Assembly (NCBI RefSeq): GCF_003259365.1
Contig: NZ_QLLY01000012.1
Span: 191,089-255,088, forward strand
Direction of reading: 5' to 3'
Source of the DNA: Streptomyces sp. PsTaAH-137
Lineage (GTDB): Bacteria; Actinomycetota; Actinomycetes; Streptomycetales; Streptomycetaceae
Length of the DNA: 64,000 nucleotides
Of this stretch, positions 25,726 to 33,250 are shown one piece after another. Both the position numbers and the translations under genes were made by a program. Each line of letters starts with the position of its first letter. Within the stretch, counting starts at the first letter, position 1. The notes under the pieces were generated by a model. The model was not told the DNA's origin. It was given only the letters and a program-made list of their open reading frames with translations, and did no database searches.

Positions 25726-26580
25726 ATGGCGACGAACGCGAACACAAGTGCCAGCGCCGAGATCGGCGTGATCGGCGGCTCCGGCTTCTACTCGTTCCTG
25801 GACGACGTGACCGAGGTCCAGGTGGACACGCCCTACGGCCCGCCGAGCGACTCGCTCTTCCTCGGCGAGGTGGCCGGGCGCCGCGTCGCCTTCCTGCCCC
25901 GGCACGGGCGCGGCCACCATCTGCCGCCGCACCGCATCAACTACCGCGCCAATCTGTGGGCGCTGCGCTCGGTGGGGGTGCGCCAGGTGCTCGGCCCGTG
26001 CGCGGTGGGCGGACTGCGGTCCGAGTACGGGCCGGGGACGCTGCTGGTGCCTGACCAGTTCGTGGACCGGACGAAGTCCCGGGCGCAGACCTACTTCGAC
26101 GGGCATCCGCTCCCCGACGGCACCGTGCCGAACGTCGTGCACGTCTCGCCCGCCGATCCGTACTGCCCCGTGGGGCGCAAGGTGGCGGTGAAGGCGGCGC
26201 GCGGCAAGGACTGGGAGCCGGTGGACGGCGGCACCCTCGTGGTCGTGGAGGGACCGCGTTTCTCGACCCGCGCCGAGTCGCGGTGGCATGCCTCCATGGG
26301 CTGGTCCGTGGTCGGCATGACGGGGCACCCGGAGGCGATGCTCGCCCGTGAACTGGAGCTCTGCTACACGTCGATGACGCTCGTCACCGATCTGGACGCG
26401 GGCGCCGAGACCGGTGAAGGCGTCTCGCACGACGAGGTGCTTCAGGTGTTCGCGCAGAACGTGGACCGGCTGCGGACCGTGCTGTTCGACGCGGTGGCGG
26501 GACTGCCAGCGGCCGAGGAACGGGACTGCCTCTGCACGAGTGCGCTCGGCGGCATGGACCCGGGGTTCCGGCTGCCGTAG
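25726..26580 (+). CDS. mtnP: S-methyl-5'-thioadenosine phosphorylase
   Basis: A 284-residue member of the PNP/MTAP family, which splits methylthioadenosine with phosphate in methionine salvage. Signatures: EIGVIGGSGFYSF, PRHGRGHHLPPHRINYRANLWAL (MTAP substrate region), VLGPCAVGGL, LLVPDQFVDRT, VVVEGPRFSTRAESRWH, WSVVGMTGHPEAMLARELELCYTSMTLVTDLDAG. The His-rich PPHR is in the base-binding strand. ATG 25726 follows the zinc-ribbon gene by 94 bp. The GMTGHPEA region, rather than GMSTVPE, fits MTA/MTI rather than general purine phosphorylases; inosine-type specificity cannot be excluded. Confidence 0.93.
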   Translation: MATNANTSASAEIGVIGGSGFYSFLDDVTEVQVDTPYGPPSDSLFLGEVAGRRVAFLPRHGRGHHLPPHRINYRANLWALRSVGVRQVLGPCAVGGLRSEYGPGTLLVPDQFVDRTKSRAQTYFDGHPLPDGTVPNVVHVSPADPYCPVGRKVAVKAARGKDWEPVDGGTLVVVEGPRFSTRAESRWHASMGWSVVGMTGHPEAMLARELELCYTSMTLVTDLDAGAETGEGVSHDEVLQVFAQNVDRLRTVLFDAVAGLPAAEERDCLCTSALGGMDPGFRLP

Positions 26581-26680
26581 CGCGTCCGGGGTGCGGCTGA
26601 CTCCCCTTTCGGGTGGGGGAGTTGTCCACAACCGGTCGGTAGTGCACGAGGCTCGGCGGGATGTGGCGCGGAAGCGGATC

Positions 26681-27397
26681 GTGGTCGGCGAGACGGGCGC
26701 GGTGCCCGGCTCGGCCGTTCGCGGCCCTCCTTCCGATCGCCTGGCGGTGACGTCCGTGTTCGCTGAGTCCCCTGAGTTCGCTGAATTCCCCGGTCTTGCT
26801 GGCTCCGCCGCTTCCGCTGAGTTCCCCGATTCCGCCGAGTTCGCCGGTCCCGCCGGTGCGCTTGTTCCGGGGCGGTTCAGCGCTCCGCCGACGTCGGTGG
26901 TGCCCGCCTTCGCTCCGGTACGGGTGCGGGGTGGGCGGTGGCGGTCCGGCGCGGGGCGTCGGCGGCGGGCCCTGGTCGGTGCCGGACTCGCCCTGACGGC
27001 CGCGGCGTTGGTGGCCGCGGTGCCGTCGTCGGGGCCGCCGGGTCAGGAGCACGGGCACGAGCGGGCGCAGGCGCCGCCGGGTGAGCGGGCGGGTGCGGCG
27101 CGCAAGGCGGCGGTGGTGTCGGCGCCGGTGCGGATCGCGGACGCGGGGGCGGTGCGGCTGTTGCGGCCCGGCGACCGGGTCGACGTGGTGGCGGCGCGGG
27201 CGGACGGGGTGCCGGGCGTGCGGGTGCTGGCCTCCGGGGCGCGGGTCGTCTCGGTGCCGAGGGCGGCGCGGTCCGGAGCGCCGGGGGACGTCGCGGCCGA
27301 CGGCGGGGCGCTGGTCGTGCTGTCGGTGGAGCGCGCGACGGCCACGCGACTCGCGGGCGCGGGGGCCGCGTCCCGGCTGGCGGTGACGGTGTGGTGA
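26681..27397 (+). CDS. CpaB/RcpC (SAF-like) domain protein
   Basis: A predicted 238-residue protein. About residues 25-60 form a repetitive Phe/Glu/Ala/Gly-rich stretch (ESPEFAEFPGLAGSAASAEF). An Arg-rich cluster and one membrane helix (ALVGAGLALTAAALVAAV, near residues 100-118) follow. The C-terminal ~120 residues look like an RcpC/CpaB or SAF fold: VVSAPVRIADAGAVRLLRPGDRVDVVA...VPGVRVLASGARVVSVP...VLSVERATATRLAGA. This resembles the Flp-pilus inner-membrane protein CpaB, but no other pilus gene is nearby, so it may be a stand-alone secreted/anchored protein. GTG 26681 is chosen for GGAAG six bases upstream; GTG 26591 and 26747 are in-frame alternatives. Confidence 0.7.
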   Translation: MVGETGAVPGSAVRGPPSDRLAVTSVFAESPEFAEFPGLAGSAASAEFPDSAEFAGPAGALVPGRFSAPPTSVVPAFAPVRVRGGRWRSGAGRRRRALVGAGLALTAAALVAAVPSSGPPGQEHGHERAQAPPGERAGAARKAAVVSAPVRIADAGAVRLLRPGDRVDVVAARADGVPGVRVLASGARVVSVPRAARSGAPGDVAADGGALVVLSVERATATRLAGAGAASRLAVTVW

Positions 27398-27526
27398 GCG
27401 GAATTGCGACGGCCTTGCGCTGTGGTCACCCGCGCGGGGTACAAAATTGGACATGCCCGGAACGGCCCGTCTTAGGTGACGCGGGGGTCTCGCACCCCTC
27501 CCCCACATGTCGAGAAGGGCTCCAGA

Positions 27527-28006
27527 GTGACCGAGGAAAAGACAAGCGTCCTGGAGGGCTTCAAGGCCTTCCTGCTCCGTGGCAACGTGGTCGACCTCGC
27601 GGTCGCGGTCGTCATCGGCGCCGCGTTCACGAACGTCGTGAACTCCGTGGTCAAGGGCGTGATCAATCCGCTGGTCGGTGCGTTCGGCACCCAGGACCTC
27701 GACCAGTACAGCTCGTGCCTGAAGGACCCCTGCAAGGTGAACGCGGCGGGGGAGGTCACGAGCGGCATCCCGATCATGTGGGGCACGGTGCTCAGCGCCG
27801 TCCTCAGCTTCCTGATCACCGCCGCGGTGGTCTACTTCCTGATGGTGCTGCCGATGGCCAAGTACCTGGCCAGGGCCGCGGCCCGGAAGGCGGCCAAGGA
27901 AGGCGCCCAGGAGACGATCGAGGTCTCCGAGCTGGAGGTCCTCAAGGAGATCCGCGACGCGCTCGTCGCGCAGCGGGGCCGGGGTACGGGGCACGACACC
28001 CCGTAG
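27527..28006 (+). CDS. mscL: Large-conductance mechanosensitive channel MscL
   Basis: A 159-residue MscL, the pentameric membrane pore that releases solutes under osmotic downshock. GFKAFLLRGNVVDLAVAVVIGAAFTNVVNSVVKGVINPLVGAF is the N-terminal amphipathic helix plus TM1 signature. A periplasmic loop with two Cys (SSCLKDPCKV) follows, an unusual feature that could form a disulfide, then TM2 (VLSAVLSFLITAAVVYFLMVLP) and a charged cytoplasmic helix ending EVLKEIRDALVAQRG. GTG 27527 follows GAGAAGG. It is convergent with the small gene at 28011. Confidence 0.96.
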   Translation: MTEEKTSVLEGFKAFLLRGNVVDLAVAVVIGAAFTNVVNSVVKGVINPLVGAFGTQDLDQYSSCLKDPCKVNAAGEVTSGIPIMWGTVLSAVLSFLITAAVVYFLMVLPMAKYLARAAARKAAKEGAQETIEVSELEVLKEIRDALVAQRGRGTGHDTP

Positions 28007-28010
28007 CGGA

Positions 28011-28211
28011 TCAGATGTGGTGGGGCGGCTTCTCGTCGAGGAAGCGGGCCAGGTCGGCGGCGCTGTTGTCGGACGCCGTCGGCCTCTCGCCCCACCCGTG
28101 GTCCGAGTCGTCCGCGGACTGGGCCGACAGCGGATCGTCGAAGATCAGCGCGGCCTTCGGGTCACGCTTCTTCGGCTCACGCTTCTTGGGGTCGGGGGCG
28201 GTGCTGCTCAT
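28011..28211 (-). CDS. Small hypothetical protein
   Basis: A 66-residue acidic-basic protein (KKREPKKRDPKAALIFDDP...DHGWGERPTASDNSAADLARFLDEKPPHHI) with no membrane segment. The end DLARFLDEKPPHH recalls the C-terminus of many small streptomycete proteins of unknown role. It starts at ATG 28211 and ends 4 bp from the mscL stop. I do not recognise a family; coding potential is suggested by its composition and by its neat fit between mscL and pflA. Confidence 0.7.
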   Translation of the reverse strand: MSSTAPDPKKREPKKRDPKAALIFDDPLSAQSADDSDHGWGERPTASDNSAADLARFLDEKPPHHI

Positions 28212-28245
28212 GGCTCAAGGGTACGTCGCGCCCGGCGCAGCAGGC

Positions 28246-29049
28246 TCAGACCGCCCGGAGGCCGTGGGCCTCGAAGATCGACTTGGCGCTGGCGACCTGC
28301 TCGGGGGTGGGCGACGGGGTGTCGTGCAGGGTGAAGGTCTTGCCGAGCGCCTCCCACTTCGCCTCGCCCAGCTTGTGGAAGGGCAGCACGTCGACCCGGG
28401 AGACATTGCCCAGGGAGCCGGCGAAGGCGGCGACACCCTCGATGTTGGCGGGGTCGTCGGTCAGGCCGGGGACGAGCACGAAGCGCACCCAGACGTTCTT
28501 GCCGAGGTCGGCGAGGCGGTGCGCGAAGTCGAGGGTGGGCTGCAGCGGGCGGCCGGTGACCTTCTTGTAGGTGGCGCGGTCCCAGGACTTGATGTCGAGC
28601 AGCACCAGGTCCACGTCGCGCAGCAGGGCGTCGGTGGCGCGCACACCGAGGAAGCCCGAGGTGTCCAGGGCGGTGTGCAGGCCCAGTTCGTGCTTGAAGC
28701 GGTGCAGCAGTTCACCGGCGAAGACGGGCTGGAGGAGGGGTTCGCCGCCGCTGATGGTGGCGCCGCCGCCCGCCGCCTCGATGAACCGGGTGTACTTGGC
28801 GGCTTCCGCGACGATCGCGTCGGCCGAGGTGCGCTTGCCGTTGCGCATCCGCCAGGTGTCGGGGTTGTGGCAGTACAGGCAGGTCAGGGGGCAGCCGGAG
28901 AGGAACGTCACGAACCGTGTGCCCGGTCCGTCGACGCCGGTCGACAGGTCCCAGGAGTGCACCGAGCCCTCGGTGGGGCGGTGCGTCGCGGCGGCGGCCG
29001 GGGTGGCGGCGTCGTTCGCGGTCAGGTTCTGGGTGAGCAGCGTGGTCAT
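28246..29049 (-). CDS. pflA: Pyruvate formate-lyase activating enzyme
   Basis: A 267-residue radical SAM protein that installs the glycyl radical on PflB. The CxxxCxxC cluster is CPLTCLYCHNP (about residues 50-60), preceded by PGTRFVTFLSG. ISGGEPLLQP is the SAM-binding GGE motif, and LDTSGF and VLLDIKSWD are typical of activases. VDVLPFHKLGEAKW is the conserved C-terminal part. It lies 48 bp downstream of pflB on the same strand and is probably co-transcribed. Both proteins are oxygen sensitive, so expression under low oxygen is expected. Confidence 0.96.
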   Translation of the reverse strand: MTTLLTQNLTANDAATPAAAATHRPTEGSVHSWDLSTGVDGPGTRFVTFLSGCPLTCLYCHNPDTWRMRNGKRTSADAIVAEAAKYTRFIEAAGGGATISGGEPLLQPVFAGELLHRFKHELGLHTALDTSGFLGVRATDALLRDVDLVLLDIKSWDRATYKKVTGRPLQPTLDFAHRLADLGKNVWVRFVLVPGLTDDPANIEGVAAFAGSLGNVSRVDVLPFHKLGEAKWEALGKTFTLHDTPSPTPEQVASAKSIFEAHGLRAV

Positions 29050-29097
29050 GACGTTCCTCCTCGTGCGGTTCCGGCTGTCTCGGTCAGGAGGACCGGC

Positions 29098-31380
29098 TCA
29101 CAGGGAGCCGTGGAAGGTGCGGTTGATGACGTCCAGCTGCTGCTCGCGCGTCAGTCGGACGAAGTTCACCGCGTAGCCGGAGACCCGGATGGTCAACTGC
29201 GGGTAGTTCTCCGGGTGTTCCATGGCGTCCTCCAGGGTCGCCTTGTCGAGGACGTTGACGTTCATGTGGAAGCCGTCGCTGGCCATGAAGCCGTCGAGCA
29301 CGCCGGAGAGGTTGCCGATCCGCTCGGTGGGCGTGCGGCCCAGGGCGTCCGGGGTGATCGTGTTGGTCAGCGAGATGCCGTCCTCGGCGTCGTCGTAGGG
29401 CAGCTTCGCGACGGACAGCGCGGAGGCGATGTAGCCGTGCTCGTCGCGCCCGTTCATCGGGTTGGCGCCGGGGGCGAACGGCATGCCGGCGCGGCGGCCG
29501 TCCGGGGTGTTGCCGGTCTTCTTGCCGTAGACGACGTTCGAGGTGATCGTCAGGACGGACTGGGTGTGGACCGCGTCCCGGTAGGTCGGGTGCTTGCGGA
29601 CCTTCTCCATGAAGCCGTGGACGATCGCCTTGGCGATCCGGTCGGCGCGGTCGTCGTTGTTGCCGTAGGCCGGGTAGTCGCCCTCGATCTCGTAGTCGAC
29701 GGCGAGGCCGGTCTCGTCGCGGATCACCTTGACCTTGGCGTGCTTGATCGCCGAGAGGGAGTCGGCGGCGACGGACAGACCCGCGATGCCGCACGCCATG
29801 GTGCGCAGGATCTCCTGGTCGTGCAGGGCCATCTCGATGCGCTCGTAGGCGTACTTGTCGTGCATGTAGTGGATGACGTTGAGCGCGTGGACGTACGTCT
29901 TCGCCAGCCAGTCCAGCATCGCGTCGTAGCGCTCGGCGACGGTGTCGTAGTCCAGGTAGTCGCCCTCGACGGGCTCGAAGCCCTCGACGACGCGCTTGCC
30001 GGTCTTCTCGTCGCGGCCGCCGTTGATCGCGTAGAGCAGGGCCTTGGCGACGTTCACGCGGGCGCCGAAGAACTGCATCTGCTTGCCGACGGCCATCGCG
30101 GAGACGCAGCAGGCGATGGCGGTGTCGTCGCCGTACTTGGGGCGCATCAGGTCGTCGGACTCGAACTGGATGGCCGAGCTGTCGATGGCGACCTGGGAGG
30201 CGAAGTCCTTGAAGCCCTTGGGCAGATCGCGCGACCAGAAGACCGTCAGGTTCGGCTCGGGGGCCGGGCCGAGGTTGTAGAGGGTCTGGAGGGCGCGGAA
30301 GGTGGTGCGCGAGACCAGCGGGCGGCCGTCCTCGCCGATGCCGGCCATCGACCAGGTGACCCAGGTCGGGTCGCCGGAGTAGAGGTCGTTGTACTCGGGG
30401 GTGCGCAGGAAGCGGACGATGCGGAGCTTGATGACGAAGTCGTCGATGAACTCCTGGGCCTCGGACTCGGTGATGAGGCCGTTGTCGATGTCGCGCTGGA
30501 GGTAGATGTCCAGGAAGTTGTCGATGCGGCCGATCGACATGGCCGCGCCGTTCTGCTCCTTCACGGCGGCGAGGTAGCCGAAGTACAGCCACTGGACGGC
30601 CTCGCGGCCGGTGCGGGCCGGGCCGGAGATGTCGTAGCCGTACGACATCGCCATCGCCTTGAGTTCGGCCAGCGCCTTGATCTGCTCGGAGATCTCCTCG
30701 CGGTCGCGGATGACGTGCTCGGTCGGCCACTCGGCGGCGAGCCGGTCCTTGTCGGCCTCCTTGGCGGCGATGAGCCGGTCGACGCCGTAGAGGGCGACGC
30801 GGCGGTAGTCGCCGATGATGCGGCCGCGGCCGTAGGCGTCGGGCAGGCCGGTGATGATGCCGGAGGAGCGGCAGGCGCGGATCTCGGGGGTGTAGGCGTC
30901 GAAGACGCCTTCGTTGTGGGTCTTGCGGAGATGGGTGTAGATCTCCCTGACCTCGGGGTCGGCGTCGTAGCCGTAGGCGTTGAGGGCGCCCTCGACCATG
31001 CGCCAGCCGCCGTTCGGCATGATCGCGCGCTTGAGCGCGCCGTCCGTCTGGAGGCCGACGATGAGGTCCTTGTGGTCCTTGGCGTCGCCGTCGATGTAGC
31101 CGGGCTTGAAGGCGTCGATGCGGGACGGGGTCTTCACGTCCACGTCGTGGACGCCGCGCTCGATCTCCGTCGGGAACATCGAGAGGAGCTTGTCCCACAC
31201 GGCGGTGGTGCGCTCGGTCGGGCCGGCGAGGAAGGAGCCGTCGCCCTCGTAGGGGGTGTAGTTCTGCTGGACGAAGTCGCGGACGTCGACGGCGTCGCGC
31301 CACAGGCCCCCCTTGAAGCCGTCCCAGGCCTCGCCGTGCGTCGTGGTTTCCGTCGTCTTCTCCGCGGGAGTGGCAGTCAT
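29098..31380 (-). CDS. pflB: Formate C-acetyltransferase (pyruvate formate-lyase)
   Basis: A 760-residue glycyl-radical enzyme, the same length as in E. coli, that turns pyruvate plus CoA into acetyl-CoA and formate without oxygen. The active-site pair is in DTAIACCVSAMAVG (Cys-Cys near 422-423). The glycyl-radical loop is RVSGYAVNFVRLTREQQLDVI (Gly near 733). WDGFKGGLWRDAVDVRDFVQ and VMFRTPEY-like segments match the family. ATG 31380 follows GGGGAAGG; an in-frame ATG 18 bases upstream lacks a ribosome site. Upstream are a Rex-type and two DosR/OsdR-type boxes, suggesting control by redox and hypoxia. Confidence 0.96.
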   Translation of the reverse strand: MTATPAEKTTETTTHGEAWDGFKGGLWRDAVDVRDFVQQNYTPYEGDGSFLAGPTERTTAVWDKLLSMFPTEIERGVHDVDVKTPSRIDAFKPGYIDGDAKDHKDLIVGLQTDGALKRAIMPNGGWRMVEGALNAYGYDADPEVREIYTHLRKTHNEGVFDAYTPEIRACRSSGIITGLPDAYGRGRIIGDYRRVALYGVDRLIAAKEADKDRLAAEWPTEHVIRDREEISEQIKALAELKAMAMSYGYDISGPARTGREAVQWLYFGYLAAVKEQNGAAMSIGRIDNFLDIYLQRDIDNGLITESEAQEFIDDFVIKLRIVRFLRTPEYNDLYSGDPTWVTWSMAGIGEDGRPLVSRTTFRALQTLYNLGPAPEPNLTVFWSRDLPKGFKDFASQVAIDSSAIQFESDDLMRPKYGDDTAIACCVSAMAVGKQMQFFGARVNVAKALLYAINGGRDEKTGKRVVEGFEPVEGDYLDYDTVAERYDAMLDWLAKTYVHALNVIHYMHDKYAYERIEMALHDQEILRTMACGIAGLSVAADSLSAIKHAKVKVIRDETGLAVDYEIEGDYPAYGNNDDRADRIAKAIVHGFMEKVRKHPTYRDAVHTQSVLTITSNVVYGKKTGNTPDGRRAGMPFAPGANPMNGRDEHGYIASALSVAKLPYDDAEDGISLTNTITPDALGRTPTERIGNLSGVLDGFMASDGFHMNVNVLDKATLEDAMEHPENYPQLTIRVSGYAVNFVRLTREQQLDVINRTFHGSL

Positions 31381-31460
31381 CTGCGGCACCTTCCCCATCT
31401 CTTCGACCGGTTCGTTGCTACGTATTCATTGGACTCCCGTCACGCCGCCGCCGGGGGCCG

Positions 31461-31486
31461 CAATGGTCCTGAATTCGGGACCATTG
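31461..31486. promoter_or_regulatory. Long inverted repeat upstream of pflB
   Basis: CAATGGTCC-N8-GGACCATTG is a perfect 9-bp inverted repeat with an 8-bp centre containing GAATTC. It lies 81-106 bp upstream of the pflB start. Its right side overlaps GGGACCATTGGACCC (31477-31491), which resembles a DosR/OsdR box with the spacer off by one. Confidence 0.5.
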
Positions 31487-31543
31487 GACCCACTTTTGGG
31501 GCGGCAGCGACGGGGATTCACTCTCTGAACTGCGGTTTTGTCC

Positions 31544-31557
31544 GGGACTTTCGACCC
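31544..31557 (+). promoter_or_regulatory. Candidate DosR/OsdR-type hypoxia box
   Basis: GGGACTTTCGACCC fits the core of the DosR consensus GGGACTWWAGTCCC at 12 of 14 positions and looks like known mycobacterial DosR sites. It is 10 bp from the Rex-like site and about 165 bp upstream of pflB. Confidence 0.6.
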
Positions 31558-31566
31558 AGGTTTCCT

Positions 31567-31582
31567 TGTGAACGCATTCACA
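31567..31582. promoter_or_regulatory. Candidate Rex operator
   Basis: TGTGAACGCATTCACA fits the Streptomyces Rex consensus TGTGAACGCNTTCACA at every position; with flanks it reads CTTGTGAACGCATTCACAAG. Rex senses NADH/NAD+ and represses respiratory and fermentation genes. The site lies in the narK-pflB gap and points to pflBA as target. Confidence 0.78.
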
Positions 31583-31599
31583 AGATTTTCCGCAAAAAG

Positions 31600-33033
31600 T
31601 CAGCTCGGGGCCTCGGCGCTCTTGCGGGCGTAGAACCACCAGCAGACGGCGATACAGGTGGCGTAGAAGCCCACGAAGCACCACAGGGCGCTGGTGACCG
31701 CGAAGTTTGCGAACATCGCGGGGATGAAGAAGAACCCGTAGGCGGCGATCGCCGACGTGAATCCGGTGACGGCGCCGGACTCCATCTCCGCCTGCTTGAG
31801 CGCCTTCGTGTACTCGGGCGTGCCCTCCGTGAGGTTCTTCAGGTGCTGCCCGCGGAAGATCACGGGGATCTGGCGGAACGTGGAGCCGTTGCCGACGCCG
31901 CTGAAGAGGAACGCCAGGTAGAAGCAGGCGAGGAAGCCCCAGAAGGAGCCGCCGGCGCCGTTCGACGGCATGAAGTTGATGACGCCGATGATCGAGGCGG
32001 CCATGCCGACGAACGAGATGATCGTGACGCGCGCGCCGCCCAGCTTGTCGCCGAGCCAGCCGCCGCCCCAGCGGGCGAGGGCGCCGACGGCCGGGCCGAT
32101 CCAGGCGTAGGTGGCGGCGGTGTAGGCCGCGTCGATCGGGGTCCAGGTGGTCTTGATCAGCATCGGCAGGGCGGCGGCGAAGCCGATGAAGGAGCCGAAG
32201 GTGCCGACGTAGAGCCAGGTCATCAGCCAGTTGTGCTTGCGCTTGAAGATGACCTTCTGCTGCTTGAAGGGGGTGGAGGCGACCTTGAGGTCGTTCTGGC
32301 CGAACCAGGCGATCACGGCCAGGACCAGCAGCACGGGCACCCAGAGGAACGCGGCGTTCTGGAGGTAGACGGGAGTGCCATCGGCCTTGTGCTGGGCGGA
32401 GCCGAGCGCGATGACCGAGCTGGTGATGACGATCGGGGTGAGCAGCTGGACGACGGAGACGCCGAGGTTGCCGAGGCCGCCGTTGATGCCGGTCGCGTTG
32501 CCCTTCTCCCGCTTGGGGAAGAAGAAGCCGATGTTCGCGAGCGAGGAGGCGAAGTTGGCTCCGCCGAAGCCGCAGAGGGCGGCGATGGCGACCATCACGG
32601 CGTACGGGGTGCCGGTGTCCTGCACGGCGAAGCCGAGCCAGATCAGCGGGACCACCAGGACCAGGGTGGACAGCGCGGTGAAGCGGCGCTGCCCGATGCG
32701 CGGGCCGAGGAACGTGTAGAAGATCCGGGCCGTACCGCCGGTGAGGCCCGGGATCGCGGTCAGCCAGAACAGCTGGGAGGTGCTGAAGCTGAAGCCGACG
32801 TCGGCCAGGTTCGTCGCGGTGACGCTCCACACCTGCCACACCACGAAGGCCACGAGGAGTGCGGGGACGGCGATCCAGAGGTTGCGGGTGGCGACCCGCT
32901 TGCCGATCGACTTCCAGAAGAGGTCGTTCTCGGGTTCCCAGTCGGTGATGGTGCGGCCCGGGCGGTACTGACCCGGGTCATAGGACGAAGTGACGTCGTC
33001 GACCGCGGCGGCGTCCCTGACGGCAGGACTCAT
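31600..33033 (-). CDS. narK: Nitrate/nitrite transporter, NarK type
   Basis: A 477-residue MFS protein of the nitrate-nitrite porter family. Visible: GQYRPGRTITDWEPENDLFWKSIGKRVATRNLWIAV at the N-terminus (as in actinobacterial NarK2), TAIPGLTGGTARIFYTFLGPRIG, and the family signatures GFGGANFASSLANIGFFFPKREKGNATGINGGLGNLGVSVVQL and SGVGNGSTFRQIP. About 12 helices. ATG 33033 follows AGGA. It exports nitrite or imports nitrate, mainly under low oxygen. The pfl operon follows on the same strand 219 bp downstream with Rex/DosR-like boxes in between. A DosR-like dyad (33159-33172, minus strand) lies upstream of narK. Confidence 0.94.
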   Translation of the reverse strand: MSPAVRDAAAVDDVTSSYDPGQYRPGRTITDWEPENDLFWKSIGKRVATRNLWIAVPALLVAFVVWQVWSVTATNLADVGFSFSTSQLFWLTAIPGLTGGTARIFYTFLGPRIGQRRFTALSTLVLVVPLIWLGFAVQDTGTPYAVMVAIAALCGFGGANFASSLANIGFFFPKREKGNATGINGGLGNLGVSVVQLLTPIVITSSVIALGSAQHKADGTPVYLQNAAFLWVPVLLVLAVIAWFGQNDLKVASTPFKQQKVIFKRKHNWLMTWLYVGTFGSFIGFAAALPMLIKTTWTPIDAAYTAATYAWIGPAVGALARWGGGWLGDKLGGARVTIISFVGMAASIIGVINFMPSNGAGGSFWGFLACFYLAFLFSGVGNGSTFRQIPVIFRGQHLKNLTEGTPEYTKALKQAEMESGAVTGFTSAIAAYGFFFIPAMFANFAVTSALWCFVGFYATCIAVCWWFYARKSAEAPS

Positions 33034-33158
33034 GACGTGTTCCTGGTGGTGAGGAGGGGATTCCTGACGGGTGTTGCTCCTCAAGCGTCTCGCCGGGGTA
33101 AACGGGGCGTAAGGGGACTTGGTCGGGTGCCGGGCGCCCCGAAAGTACGGGGCGGAGG

Positions 33159-33172
33159 GCGACCAAGGTCCT
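33159..33172 (-). promoter_or_regulatory. Weak DosR-like box upstream of narK
   Basis: On the minus strand AGGACCTTGGTCGC fits the DosR core at 10 of 14 positions, 126 bp before the narK start. CTTGGTCG at 33118-33125 and CGACCAAG at 33160-33167 form inverted arms 34 bp apart around a 7-bp hairpin (33135-33154). Confidence 0.35.
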
Positions 33173-33250
33173 GCCGGCCGCGGCGCATCGGGGGCGCCCG
33201 TTCGTCCGTGGTGTCCGCGCATCGTGCCGCTGATCTGCTGTGCTTGGCCC

